Below the pieces are notes generated by a model. It was not told where the DNA came from and made no database searches. It was given only the letters and a program-made list of their open reading frames with translations. Shown in pieces: positions 37,763 through 48,904 of a stretch of DNA of 64,000 nucleotides (the first letter of the stretch is position 1; each line of letters starts with the position of its first letter). Origin of the DNA: Xanthomonas sacchari (GTDB taxonomy: Bacteria; Pseudomonadota; Gammaproteobacteria; Xanthomonadales; Xanthomonadaceae). Location: NCBI RefSeq assembly GCF_024266585.1, contig NZ_CP100647.1, positions 1,593,001-1,657,000 of the forward strand, in the 5' to 3' direction. The position numbers were made by a program, and so were the translations under genes.

Positions 37763-40201
37763 TCAGAAGGTGTACCTCACCCGCCCATAGTAGTAAGCGC
37801 CATTGCTGCCGATCGGCGACAGCACGTCGTAGGGCAGGTTGCCGAAGTAGGCGATGTCCGGCTTGGAGCGGTCGGCGTAGGCGTCGGTGAGGTTCTGCCC
37901 GCCCACGGCCACGCTCCACTGCGGGGTGAGGTGGTATTCGACCTCGGCGTCGAGTTGCCACTTGGCGCTGTACGTCTGCTGCGGGGCGAAGCCGTCGCCG
38001 AAGTCGAACACGCGGGTGGCGCTGCCGTAGCGGGTCACCCGGGTCTGCAGCGACCAGCGCGCGTCGCTCCAGTTCGCCGCCAGCTGCGCGCGGGTGCGCG
38101 GTGCCGCGTCGGTCAGGGTGTTGCGCTCCTCCGCGCCGAACAGCACGTAGTCCGGATTCAGCGCCAGCAACTGCGCCGGCGTGGCCACCACGTTCTCCAG
38201 TTCGGTCTTGGCGTAGCTCCAGGTGCCGGTCAACTGCAGCTGGCCGTCGCCCAGCGCCTGCCGCCAGTTGCTGACCAGTTCGGCGCCGCGGGTGCGGGTG
38301 TCGGCGGCGTTGACGAAGAAGCTGGCGCTCTGCAGGCCAGTGATGCCGAAGCGTTGCGCGACGAAGTCGGTCAGGGCGTCGCCGTCGATGCTTTCCGACA
38401 GCGCGATGCGCTTGTCGATGTCGATCTGGAACAGGTCCAGCGACAGGTCGAAGTGGCTGCCGACGCGGCTGGTGAAGCCCAGGCTGTAGTTGCGCGACTT
38501 CTCCGGCTGCAGCGAACGGGCGCCCAGCGCCTGCGCGATCGGGTTGTCGACCGAGAGCAGGCGGCCCTGCAGCAGCTGGCCATTGGCGTTGTAGCCGGTG
38601 GAGCTGGCTTCGTAGCCGATCTGGCTCAACGACGGCGCGCGGAAGTTGTTGGAGATGGCGCCGCGCAGGGCGAACGCCGGGACGAACTCGTAGCGCGCGG
38701 CCAGCTTGCCGGTCAGTTCGCCGCCGAAGTCCTGGTAGTGCTCGTAGCGCGCGGCCAGGTCGGTGGAGAACTTGTCGCCGAACTGGCTGGACAGGCTGGC
38801 GTAGAGGCTGGCGACGTTGCGCGACAGGTCGGCCGCATCCTGCGGGGTCAGGCCGCCGCCGGCCTGGGCGCCGGTGGGGCGGTCGGTGTAGGGACCGGCG
38901 GCGTAGCTGGCCGGGTCGCCCGGACGAGTGCGGTAGTGCTCGCGGCGCAGCTCCACGCCGGTGCCCAGGGTGTGGGTGGCGCCGGCGGCGTCGAAGCCGC
39001 GGCTCAGGTCGAGGTTGGCCACGCCCTGTTCGAAGGCGTAGTCGCCGGTCTTGAAGCGGGTCGGGCTGCCCGGGCCCAACGAGGCGTTGAGCGAGTGCTT
39101 GAGCCGGTAGGTGAAGTCGTTGCGGCCGTAGTCGAGGCTGGCGTCGTAGGCCCATTCGCCCCACTGCCCGCGCGCGCCGAGCACCGCCTGCAGGTCGCGG
39201 TTCTCGCCCAGCGACACCGGGCGGTAGCCCTGCGGATACACCTGGGTCCAGTTGGCGCTGCCGTCGGGGTAGCGGAAGTAGTTGTCGCCCTGCGTGTCGC
39301 GCTGGTTGTAGGTGCCGAAGGCATAGACCTCGCTGCCCTGGCCGAACGGCAGCTTGCCGTTGAGCCAGGCGTTGAGGTCCTTGCTGGCGCCGTCGCCGAG
39401 CGCGTAGTTGCGCTTGCCGGCCAGGGCCAGGTTGGCCGGGGTCTGTTCCTCGAACGAGGGGATCTGGTCGAAGCCGGCGCGGTTGGTGGCCTCGTGGTTC
39501 TTCAGTTCCAGGCCGACCTTGAAGAAGCCGCCGTCCTCGCCCAGGCGCGTGCCGACCTTGCCGCTGGCATAGCCGGTCTGGCCGTCGGTGAGGGTGCGGT
39601 GGATCGGCTTGACGTCGGTGTGGTTGGCGCCGTAGCTGGCTTCCAGCGCGCCGCTGTCCGGATCGTCGTCGAGGATCACGTTGATCACCCCGGCCACCGC
39701 GTCGGAGCCGTACTGCGCGCCGGCACCGTCGCGCAGCACCTCGATGCGCTTGATGGCGCTGATCGGAATGGCGTTGAAGTCCACCGGGGTGGTGCCCTTG
39801 CCGATCTTGCTGTCGGTGTTGACCAGCGCCGAGGTGTGGCGGCGCTTGCCGTTGACCAGCACCAGCACCTGGTCCGGCGAGAGTCCGCGCAACTGCGCGG
39901 CGCGCACGTGGTCGGCACCGCCGGAGTTGGACTGGCGCGGGAAGTTGAACGAGGGCAGCAGCGCCTGCAGCGCGCTGCCGAGTTCGCCGTTGACCACGCC
40001 GGCCTTGCGGATGTCCTCGGCGCTGAGCACGTCCACCGGCGCGGTGGATTCGAGCACGGTGCGGCCGCTGGCGCGGGTGCCGGTGACGATCACCGTGTCC
40101 AGATTGGTCGCGGCGGCCGGGGCGGCGTCCTGGGCGAAGGCGGGGGCCGCCAGGACCAGGGCGATGGCCAGGCTCAACGGCCTGACGAACGGGGACGACA
40201 T
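37763..40201 (-). CDS. TonB-dependent outer membrane receptor
   Basis: An 812-residue receptor. A signal peptide (LSLAIALVLAAPAFA) is followed by a TonB box region NLDTVIVTGTR. The plug domain (about 40-170) includes RIEVLRDGAGAQYGSDAVAG. A 22-strand barrel is implied by length and by the C-terminal YYYGRVRYTF ending in Phe, the usual BAM signal. The start at 40201 (MSSPFVRPL) follows AGGAGA. The ligand cannot be told; neighbours are not siderophore genes, and sugars or peptides are possible. The minus-strand leader contains an AT-rich patch (TAATATATC, about 40300-40310) that may be its promoter. No clear Fur box was found. Confidence 0.92.
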   Translation of the reverse strand: MSSPFVRPLSLAIALVLAAPAFAQDAAPAAATNLDTVIVTGTRASGRTVLESTAPVDVLSAEDIRKAGVVNGELGSALQALLPSFNFPRQSNSGGADHVRAAQLRGLSPDQVLVLVNGKRRHTSALVNTDSKIGKGTTPVDFNAIPISAIKRIEVLRDGAGAQYGSDAVAGVINVILDDDPDSGALEASYGANHTDVKPIHRTLTDGQTGYASGKVGTRLGEDGGFFKVGLELKNHEATNRAGFDQIPSFEEQTPANLALAGKRNYALGDGASKDLNAWLNGKLPFGQGSEVYAFGTYNQRDTQGDNYFRYPDGSANWTQVYPQGYRPVSLGENRDLQAVLGARGQWGEWAYDASLDYGRNDFTYRLKHSLNASLGPGSPTRFKTGDYAFEQGVANLDLSRGFDAAGATHTLGTGVELRREHYRTRPGDPASYAAGPYTDRPTGAQAGGGLTPQDAADLSRNVASLYASLSSQFGDKFSTDLAARYEHYQDFGGELTGKLAARYEFVPAFALRGAISNNFRAPSLSQIGYEASSTGYNANGQLLQGRLLSVDNPIAQALGARSLQPEKSRNYSLGFTSRVGSHFDLSLDLFQIDIDKRIALSESIDGDALTDFVAQRFGITGLQSASFFVNAADTRTRGAELVSNWRQALGDGQLQLTGTWSYAKTELENVVATPAQLLALNPDYVLFGAEERNTLTDAAPRTRAQLAANWSDARWSLQTRVTRYGSATRVFDFGDGFAPQQTYSAKWQLDAEVEYHLTPQWSVAVGGQNLTDAYADRSKPDIAYFGNLPYDVLSPIGSNGAYYYGRVRYTF

Positions 40202-40446
40202 GGGGGGTTCTCTCCTGAAACGAAGACCATCAAGACCGGCCGCGCCGGCCATGGCCGCGACTGAGGTCGGTAAAGGTTGCTGCATCCATCCGGATGAAGC
40301 GATATATTAGCCTGACGTTAAGGCGATGTGCGAGCCGCGTGTTCGGTGCTGTGGGGCATGAACTCATGTCCGGCGGTTATCCGGTGCCGGTCCGCGCCTG
40401 ACCTACGATCGCGTGTTCCCTTCCCCTTCCGACCGAGACCCTGCCG

Positions 40447-40926
40447 ATGCTGCTGCGTGCCCCGTTGATCGCCGTCCTCCTGGCCCTGAGCGCCTGCGCC
40501 AGCGTCGCGCCGTCCGCGTCGTCCGCGCCGAGCAAGGTCAGCGCCACGCTGCAGGGCGATGCCGCGCGTCCGGCGCAGGCCAGCGGCTGGGTGCGCAGCG
40601 AGCTGTATTTCGGTGTGGGCGAGGAGAGCGGCCCGGCCGACCGCCCGCAGGCCGAGCCGATCAGCGAGGCGCGCTGGCGCGCGTTCCTGGACAAGGAGGT
40701 CACGCCGCGCTTTCCCGATGGCCTGACCGTGTTCGATGCCTATGGGCAGTGGCTGTTCCGCGGCGCCAAGGAGCCGAACCGGCTCAACACCAAGGTGCTG
40801 GTGATCCTGCACGAGGACACCCCGCAGCGCCGCGCCGACATCGAAGCGATCCGCCTGGCGTGGAAGCAGGCCACCGGCCACCAGTCGGTGCTGTGGGCGC
40901 GGCAGGCGGTGGACGTGTCGTTTTGA
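40447..40926 (+). CDS. DUF3574 domain lipoprotein
   Basis: A 159-residue predicted lipoprotein. The signal peptide MLLRAPLIAVLLALSACASV ends in the lipobox LSAC, so Cys17 should be lipidated. The mature part has WVRSELYFGVGEE and VTPRFPDGLTVFDAYGQWLF, both characteristic of DUF3574. No function is established for the family to my knowledge. It is divergent from the TonB receptor across 245 bases and is followed by a short repeat and an acetyltransferase gene. Confidence 0.85.
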   Translation: MLLRAPLIAVLLALSACASVAPSASSAPSKVSATLQGDAARPAQASGWVRSELYFGVGEESGPADRPQAEPISEARWRAFLDKEVTPRFPDGLTVFDAYGQWLFRGAKEPNRLNTKVLVILHEDTPQRRADIEAIRLAWKQATGHQSVLWARQAVDVSF

Positions 40927-40930
40927 CGGC

Positions 40931-40960
40931 GGGGATTCGAGAATGGGGATTCGGGATTCG
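40931..40960 (+). repeat. GGGATTCGGG-type repeat copy
   Basis: A single-arm copy, GGGGATTCGAGAATGGGGAT followed by TCGGGATTCG, fills the gap between the DUF3574 and GNAT genes. An ATG inside it (40943) is in frame with the GNAT gene and could be mistaken for its start. Confidence 0.7.
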
Positions 40961-40978
40961 CATGCGCGGGAGGCTGCG

Positions 40979-41449
40979 GTGAGTGCCGCGCCGTTGGTGA
41001 TCCGACCGGGGGAGCTGGACGACCCCGCGGTGTGTGGATTGTTGGAGTACCACCTGCAGCAGATGCATGCGCAGTCGCCGCCGGGGAGCGTGTACGCGCT
41101 GGACCTGTCCGGCCTGCGGCATCCGCGGATCCAGTTGTGGAGCGCGTGGCGCGACGAGGCGCTGGTCGCGGTCGGCGCGTTGCGGACGCTGGACGATGGC
41201 GGCGGCGAACTGAAGTCGATGCGCACGCATCCGGCGTTCCTGCGCCAGGGCGCGGCCGCGGCGCTGCTCGAACACCTGATCGCGGTCGCCCGCGCCGAGG
41301 GCCTGCAGCGGCTGAGCCTGGAGACCGGCAGCGGCGCGGCGTTCGAGGCGGCGCTGGCGCTGTACCGCCGTCGCGGCTTCCACAACGGACCGGCGTTCGG
41401 CGACTACGTGCCGAGCGCGTTCAACCAGTTTCTGCACCTGCCGCTGTAG
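40979..41449 (+). CDS. GNAT family N-acetyltransferase
   Basis: A 156-residue acetyltransferase of the PA4866/YafP-like type. The acetyl-CoA site is MRTHPAFLRQGAAAALLEHL (about 80-100, RxxGxA-type loop). GLQRLSLETGSGAAFEAALA and LYRRRGFHNG complete the fold. I chose GTG 40979, which has GGGAGG five bases upstream, over the ATG at 40943 that lies in a dispersed repeat. The substrate is unknown. It follows the DUF3574 gene in the same direction. Confidence 0.85.
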   Translation: MSAAPLVIRPGELDDPAVCGLLEYHLQQMHAQSPPGSVYALDLSGLRHPRIQLWSAWRDEALVAVGALRTLDDGGGELKSMRTHPAFLRQGAAAALLEHLIAVARAEGLQRLSLETGSGAAFEAALALYRRRGFHNGPAFGDYVPSAFNQFLHLPL

Positions 41450-41562
41450 CCGCCGCGGCGCGCCATGCGCCGCGGCCGGAAAACGGCATCTTGCGCATGC
41501 GCCGGTCCGCCGGCGCCACTTGCGCTTACCATCCCTCGACCCCCCACGCCGCCACTGCCCGC

Positions 41563-43161
41563 ATGTCCAGTCCCGCTCCCGTTTCGCCGCGCCCGCGCTG
41601 GTTCGTCGCCGGCGACCTCAACGGCTTCTTCGGCCTGGTGGTCGATAACCTGTCGATCCTCGGCTTCATCACCCTGGCCCTGGTCGGCCTCTTCCAGTTC
41701 CCCGCCGAGGTGATCTACACCCGGATGATTCCGGGCACCGCGTTCGGCGTGCTGGTCGGCAACCTGCTGTACACCTGGATGGCGCGGCGGCTGGCCGCGC
41801 GCAGCGGGCGCAGCGACGTCACCGCGATGCCGCTGGGCCTGGACGCGCCGACCAGCATCGGCATGGCCCTGCTGGTGCTCGGCCCGGCGTTCGTGCGCTA
41901 CAAGCAGCAGGGCCTGGATCCGCAGGCCGCGGCGCTGGCCACCTGGCACCTGGGCATGGCCGCGCTGGTGGTGATGGGCGCGCTGAAGACCGTGCTGTCG
42001 TTCTTCGGCGACGCGGTCACCCGCGCCTTGCCGCGCGCCGCGCTGCTCGGCTCCATCGCCGGCATCGCGATCGTGCTGATGGGCTTCCTGCCGCTGCTGG
42101 AGACGCTGCGCACGCCGCTGGTCGGGCTGGTGGTGCTGGGCCTGCTGCTGTACGTGCTGATCGCCAAGGGCCGGCTGCCGTGGCGCCTGCCCGGGGTGCC
42201 GCTGGCGCTGGCGTTGGGCACCGGCCTGTACTACTGGGCCAATGCGGCCGGCTTCGGCATTCCCGGCCACCAGACGCCGCAGTGGATCGCGCCGCAGCTG
42301 GTGCTGCCGTGGCCGAGCCTGGGTTTCGTCGCCGGCCTGGCCGACACCGTGCCGCTGCTGCCGCTGCTGTTGCCGTTCGGCCTGCTGATGGTGGTCGGCG
42401 GCATCAACGTCAGCGAAAGCGCGCGCGCCGCCGGCGACGACTACCGCACCCGCGACATCCTGCTGGTCGAGGCCGGCGCGACCCTGATCGCCGGCGTCTG
42501 CGGCGGCGTCGCCCAGACCACGCCGTACATCGGCCAGCCGGCCTACAAGCACATGGGCGCGCGCAGCGGCTACACCTTGCTCACCGGCCTGTTCATCGGC
42601 CTGGGCGGCATGCTCGGCCTGGTCGCCGGCCTGGTGCAGTGGCTGCCGATGGCGGTGCTGGCGCCGATCATCGTCTACGTCGCCATCGACATCACCACCC
42701 AGGCGTTCCAGGCCACGCCCAAGCGCCACGCCGGGGCGATGGTGCTGGGCTTCCTGCCGTCGGTGGCCTACCTGCTGGCGATCAAGGCGCCGGGCTGGAT
42801 CGCCCCGGACCAGCTGGCCAAACTCACCACCACCCTCGACGGCCACGGCCTGCCGGAGCTGGCGGTGATCCTGACCCTGGGCAACGGCTTCATCATCACC
42901 GCGATGCTGTGGATCGCCACGGTGGCGGCGATGGTCGACGGCCGCCTGCGCCGCGCCGCCGTGTTCCTGCTGGTGGCGGCCGGGCTGACCCTGTTCGGGC
43001 TGATCCACTCGGTCGATCCGCGCGGCGGCCTCTACCTGCCGTGGACGCTGAGCGGCGTGCCCAAGCTGATCGCCTGGCAGTTCGTCGGCGGCTACCTGGT
43101 GCTGGCCGCGCTGCTCGGCCTGCTGTCGCTGCAGAAGCCGCGGGCGGTGCTGGTGGAGTGA
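41563..43161 (+). CDS. Multi-pass permease, NCS2/xanthine-uracil permease-like
   Basis: A 532-residue integral membrane protein with about 12-13 hydrophobic segments. It opens with FVAGDLNGFFGLVVDNLSIL. The regions TAMPLGLDAPTSIG and GGVAQTTPYIGQPAYKHMGA resemble the broken-helix substrate site of nucleobase/AzgA-type permeases (NCS2, UraA fold). I cannot name the substrate, and a SulP-like or still uncharacterised transporter is possible. The start at 41563 (MSSPAPVSPRPRW) is the first ATG before the first helix; earlier in-frame starts run through low-complexity leader. It stands alone between the GNAT and DUF3014 genes. Confidence 0.7.
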   Translation: MSSPAPVSPRPRWFVAGDLNGFFGLVVDNLSILGFITLALVGLFQFPAEVIYTRMIPGTAFGVLVGNLLYTWMARRLAARSGRSDVTAMPLGLDAPTSIGMALLVLGPAFVRYKQQGLDPQAAALATWHLGMAALVVMGALKTVLSFFGDAVTRALPRAALLGSIAGIAIVLMGFLPLLETLRTPLVGLVVLGLLLYVLIAKGRLPWRLPGVPLALALGTGLYYWANAAGFGIPGHQTPQWIAPQLVLPWPSLGFVAGLADTVPLLPLLLPFGLLMVVGGINVSESARAAGDDYRTRDILLVEAGATLIAGVCGGVAQTTPYIGQPAYKHMGARSGYTLLTGLFIGLGGMLGLVAGLVQWLPMAVLAPIIVYVAIDITTQAFQATPKRHAGAMVLGFLPSVAYLLAIKAPGWIAPDQLAKLTTTLDGHGLPELAVILTLGNGFIITAMLWIATVAAMVDGRLRRAAVFLLVAAGLTLFGLIHSVDPRGGLYLPWTLSGVPKLIAWQFVGGYLVLAALLGLLSLQKPRAVLVE

Positions 43162-43370
43162 GCGCGCTGCGGCGCGCTTGCCGCCCTGCGTGCGCTGGCA
43201 GTGCGGCCACAGCTCGATCGCACGGCGGCCGTGGTCGCCGCGCTGCTGGCGCGCACCGCCACCGTCCGCTGGACATCGCCTCGACGCGGCGCTGCTCGCG
43301 GCGCGACGTTTAGGCCCGCGGCCCGCGACACCCTGGCGCACCGAGGCGCGCTGGCGTTGCCGGTGCCCTG

Positions 43371-43396
43371 GGTGATGTGCGCCGGTGATGTGCGCC
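43371..43396. repeat. Perfect 13-base tandem duplication
   Basis: GGTGATGTGCGCC occurs twice with no spacer (43371-43383 and 43384-43396), about 85 bases before the DUF3014 start. It could be a recent slippage duplication or a pair of protein binding sites. Confidence 0.8.
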
Positions 43397-43448
43397 GAGA
43401 CTGAACGCCGGCCATCCCGCGCTGGAACCGGCGGGTGCCTTGGCGGTC

Positions 43449-43474
43449 ACACCTCCATTGTCCGATGGAGATGT
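43449..43474 (+). promoter_or_regulatory. RNA hairpin covering the DUF3014 ribosome binding site
   Basis: ACACCTCCAT (43449-43458) pairs with ATGGAGATGT (43465-43474) with one mismatch and a six-base loop. The only GGAG before the ATG at 43482 is in the right arm, so folding would hide the Shine-Dalgarno. The same inverted repeat could instead be a DNA operator. Confidence 0.45.
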
Positions 43475-43481
43475 GCATCCC

Positions 43482-44315
43482 ATGCAGCCGCGTCACTCGT
43501 TCTGGCCGTGGATCCTGGTCGCCGTGCTGGTGGCCGCCGCCGCGGCCTGGTTGTTCCGCGACAACATCGCCGCGCTGTGGCCCGCTGCGGCACCGGCGCC
43601 TGCCGCGGTCGTACCTGCGCCTGCCGCGACCCCGCCTGCGGCGGCTGACGCGCCCGCCGCGGCCGCGGCGCCACCGCCGATCCAGCACCCGATTAATCCC
43701 GCGGAAGCCGCCGATGCGGCGATTCCGGCGCTGGCCGCCAGTGACGATGCGGCCTGGGCGGCGCTGAGCGCGCTGGCCGGCGGCGATGCGCCGCTGGCGC
43801 TGCTGGTGCGCGACCACCTGATCCAGCGTCTGGTGACCATGGTCGACAACCTGACCCAGCACCGCGTCACCTCGCGTGCGCTGGCGCTCAAGCAGGTGCC
43901 GGGCGAGTTGCAGGTGAGCACCGATGCCAGCGGCGCCAGCGTCATCGCCGACGCCAACGCACAGCGCTATGCGCCCTACGTGGAGGCGTTCACCCGCGCC
44001 GATCCGGGCACCGCGGTGGCGGCCTATCGGCGCTTCTATCCGCTGTTCCAGCAGGCCTACGTGGAACTGGGCTATCCGCAGGGCTACTTCAACGACCGCT
44101 TGGTGCAGGTGATCGACCACCTGTTGCAGACCCCGACGCCGACCGCGCCGCTGGCGGTGGAGGTCGATCCGGTGCGCGGCAAGTACCGTTTCGTCGACCC
44201 GGCGCTGGAATCGCTGTCGATCGGACAGAAGGCGCTGCTGCGCATGGGCCCGACCCAGGCCGCGGCGGTGAAGGCGCAGTTGCGCGCCGTGCGCGAGGCG
44301 CTGACGCGGACCTGA
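43482..44315 (+). CDS. DUF3014 domain-containing membrane-anchored protein
   Basis: A 277-residue protein. One N-terminal membrane helix (FWPWILVAVLVAAAAAWLF) is followed by an Ala/Pro-rich linker (about 30-65) and a globular domain with LLVRDHLIQRLVTMVDNLTQ and YRRFYPLFQQAYVELGYPQG, the DUF3014 hallmarks. It is probably anchored in the inner membrane with the domain in the periplasm. No function is known for the family. It is convergent with a glutathione transferase gene, with a paired REP element between. Confidence 0.87.
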   Translation: MQPRHSFWPWILVAVLVAAAAAWLFRDNIAALWPAAAPAPAAVVPAPAATPPAAADAPAAAAAPPPIQHPINPAEAADAAIPALAASDDAAWAALSALAGGDAPLALLVRDHLIQRLVTMVDNLTQHRVTSRALALKQVPGELQVSTDASGASVIADANAQRYAPYVEAFTRADPGTAVAAYRRFYPLFQQAYVELGYPQGYFNDRLVQVIDHLLQTPTPTAPLAVEVDPVRGKYRFVDPALESLSIGQKALLRMGPTQAAAVKAQLRAVREALTRT

Positions 44316-44383
44316 GCGATGCGGCAGGCCGTCAGCGCGCGCCGCACGGTGCGGCCGCGTCTGCCGGGTCTGCCAGCGTTTTC

Positions 44384-44449
44384 GTAGGAGCGGCTTCAGC
44401 CGCGACAGGCATCACCGGGAACGCCTGTCGCGGCTGAAGCCGCTCTTAC
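44384..44449. repeat. Paired REP element, GTAG type
   Basis: The left arm is GTAGGAGCGGCTTCAGCCGC and the right arm GCGGCTGAAGCCGCTCTTAC, nearly perfect complements with a centre CAGGCATCACCGGGAACGCCTG that is itself partly palindromic. It lies between the convergent DUF3014 and GST genes. Confidence 0.9.
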
Positions 44450-44483
44450 GTGAAAGCGTGCGCATCCACGCCCGATGCGCCCT

Positions 44484-44506
44484 TGTGGGAGGGACTTCAG
44501 TCCCGA
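44484..44506 (+). repeat. Single REP arm
   Basis: TGTGGGAGGGACTTCAGTCC plus CGAC is one arm of the GTGGGAGG variant, 35 bases beyond the paired element. It matches the left arm at 17223 almost exactly. Confidence 0.7.
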
Positions 44507-44607
44507 CGCGCTACACCATCCCTGTTTTTGCCAAGTGGGCTATCGCCACTGCCGTGCGGCTGTCTTCCAACGGACGTGGCAGGCCGACGCCGGACGTCCA
44601 GCCCCGC

Positions 44608-45312
44608 TCAGCCATCCAGCTCGGGGTAATGCCGGAAGATACCGTTCTCGTTGAACGGCAGGCGCCGCGGCGAGGCCAGGTAGGCGGCGATGGCCGGGCG
44701 CTCGCACACGCGCTGCTGCAGGGCGCGCAGCCGCGGCAGTTTCGGCGACAGTTTTTTCATCGCCTGCGGGAAGGCGTAGTCCAGCCCGCTCATCAGCTGG
44801 AACAGCGACAGGTCCACATAGGAATGCTCGCGCAGCGCGTGGCGCCCGCCGCCCTGGTCCAACACCTGTTCGAAATAGCCCAGGAACTTCGGCAGCCTGT
44901 GCTTGCGCAGGTCCTCGGCGCGCCGCTGCGCTTCGGCCTTCTGGTCTTCGTAGTACAGCCCGCTGGCGATCGGGTGGTGGCTGTCATGCACCTCGGCGAC
45001 CATGTCGGCGATGGTCAGTTGCAGTTGCAGCGCCTGCAGCCGCCGCGCCTCGCTGTCCGGCACCAGGCCCAGCGGCGGGCCGAGGTAATGCAGGATGTTG
45101 GCGACCTGGGCGATCACCAGCCGGCCGGCCTTGAGGAATGGCGGTGCGAATGGCCGCGCGCCGGCATGGGCGCCATCGAGGAAGGGCTGCATCGCCGCGT
45201 CGCCCTGCTCGCGGGCGACGTCGCGATAGCCGGCGCCGGCGTCCTCCAGCGCCAGCCGCACGAACTCGCCGCGGCCCTGGATGCCGGTCCAGTAGTACAG
45301 CTCATAGTGCAT
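44608..45312 (-). CDS. Glutathione S-transferase family protein
   Basis: A 234-residue protein with a thioredoxin-like N-terminal domain ([20 protein letters not shown], with the GSH-site loop [20 protein letters not shown]) and an all-helical C-terminal domain ([20 protein letters not shown]). The GST S-crystallin/sigma-like pattern with an early Tyr is seen at LYYWTG. It should conjugate or reduce with glutathione in the cytoplasm; the substrate is unknown. It is divergent from clpB. A long open frame upstream of the ATG at 45312 is antisense to clpB and is not part of the gene. Confidence 0.88.
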   Translation of the reverse strand: MHYELYYWTGIQGRGEFVRLALEDAGAGYRDVAREQGDAAMQPFLDGAHAGARPFAPPFLKAGRLVIAQVANILHYLGPPLGLVPDSEARRLQALQLQLTIADMVAEVHDSHHPIASGLYYEDQKAEAQRRAEDLRKHRLPKFLGYFEQVLDQGGGRHALREHSYVDLSLFQLMSGLDYAFPQAMKKLSPKLPRLRALQQRVCERPAIAAYLASPRRLPFNENGIFRHYPELDG

Positions 45313-45455
45313 GGCGGCTCCTGCGCGTTGGGAACTATCCGCCGAGAGTAGCCGGGGTTCCGGTAGCGGTGTGTGACCGTCGGCGGTCAGCTTGCGGCGT
45401 GCGACACGCCGCGTCGCGGCGGCCTTGCGAACCGTATACGGATGTGCTCGGCGGC

Positions 45456-45483
45456 CTTGAAACAGGGGCGGCCAGCCGCATTT
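45456..45483 (+). promoter_or_regulatory. clpB: Sigma-32 (RpoH) heat-shock promoter of clpB
   Basis: CTTGAAA (45456-45462) matches the sigma-32 -35 consensus exactly. It is followed after 13 bases by CCGCATTT (45476-45483), one mismatch from CCCCATNT. The clpB ATG is 50 bases further on. The spacing is within the known 11-16 range, so heat-shock control of clpB is well supported by sequence. Confidence 0.85.
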
Positions 45484-45532
45484 CGTTGGGATGCCGGCGC
45501 AGCCGGCCCTTAATCCCTTAGAGGACTTCCCG

Positions 45533-48117
<2,585 letters not shown>

Positions 48118-48118
<1 letters not shown>

Positions 48119-48777
48119 TGCGTCGCACCGCGCAGGCGCCGCAGGCGCGTCCCGCGGCGTCTGCGGCACGCGCCCTGCTGGTGGACATGGATGGCGTGCT
48201 GCGGCTGTGGCCCGAGGACGACGCGGCGCTGGAGCGCGCACACGGCGTGCCGCCGGGCAGCCTGCGCGCGCTGGCGTTCGCGCCGGCGCTGCTGGAACCG
48301 GCGATCCGCGGGGCGAGCAGCGACGCGCAGTGGCTGGCCGAGGTGGCCGCGCGTATCGCCGCGCTGGCGCCCGAGGCGGACGCCACTGCGCTGGTCGCCG
48401 CATGGTCCGCGCCGACGGCGGCGCGCCTCAACCAGCCCGTGCTGGCGCTGCTGCGGGACGTGCGCCAGCGCCTGCCCGTGGTGTTGCTGAGCAACGCCAC
48501 GTCGCGTCTGTCGCGCGATCTGCAGGCGCTCGGTATCGCCGACGCGTTCGATGCAGTGGTGAATTCGAGCGAGGTCGGCGCGATCAAGCCGGAACCGGCG
48601 ATCTTCCTGCACGCGTTGGCACAGCTCGGGATGGCCGCGGACGAGGTACTGTTCGTCGATGACAGTGCCGCCCATGTCGAGGCCGCGCGCGTCTTGGGGC
48701 TGCGCGCCGAGCGCTACGTGGACGCCGAGGCATTGCGCGACTGGTTGCTCGCTCAGGGTGCGCTCGGCGAGGGCTGA
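48118..48777 (+). CDS. HAD-superfamily hydrolase (subfamily IA)
   Basis: A 219-residue phosphatase-like protein. The nucleophile motif is LLVDMDGVLRLW (about 20-31), motif II VVLLSNATSRL, motif III Lys in GAIKPEPAIF, and motif IV LFVDDSAAHVEAA. The ATG at 48118 sits on the TGA of clpB (ATGA), so it is translationally coupled to a heat-shock gene. Its substrate is unknown; small phosphometabolites are usual for the group. A possible role in metabolite repair under heat stress is only suggested by the coupling. Confidence 0.88.
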
Positions 48778-48904
48778 GGCCCGCATGCGGCCGCCGCATC
48801 GGCCGCGGCGCTGACAACCCCAGGGCATGGCCTGATAACCGCAGGTTCGCATGCGCGGTTGCGCGCAGCGCTATCGTCTGCGCTCCCGTTGCCGAGAGCC
48901 GCCC

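Larger units (their letters stand above)
43162..43481. other. Intergenic region upstream of the DUF3014 gene
   Basis: A 320-base gap without a convincing gene. It contains a perfect 13-base tandem duplication at 43371-43396 and a hairpin at 43449-43474 that covers the ribosome binding region of the DUF3014 gene. Short GC palindromes near the left end (GCGCGCTGCGGCGCGC) may be remains of a terminator for the permease gene. Confidence 0.6.

Noticed and set aside
40202..40446. Fur box in the TonB receptor leader
   Set aside because: The region has an AT-rich patch and a CATCCGGATG palindrome but no 19-base inverted repeat resembling a Fur site.
48778..48904. SAM riboswitch or MetR site before metY
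   Set aside because: The 127-base leader shows no recognisable SAM aptamer core or TGAA-N5-TTCA palindrome that I could defend.
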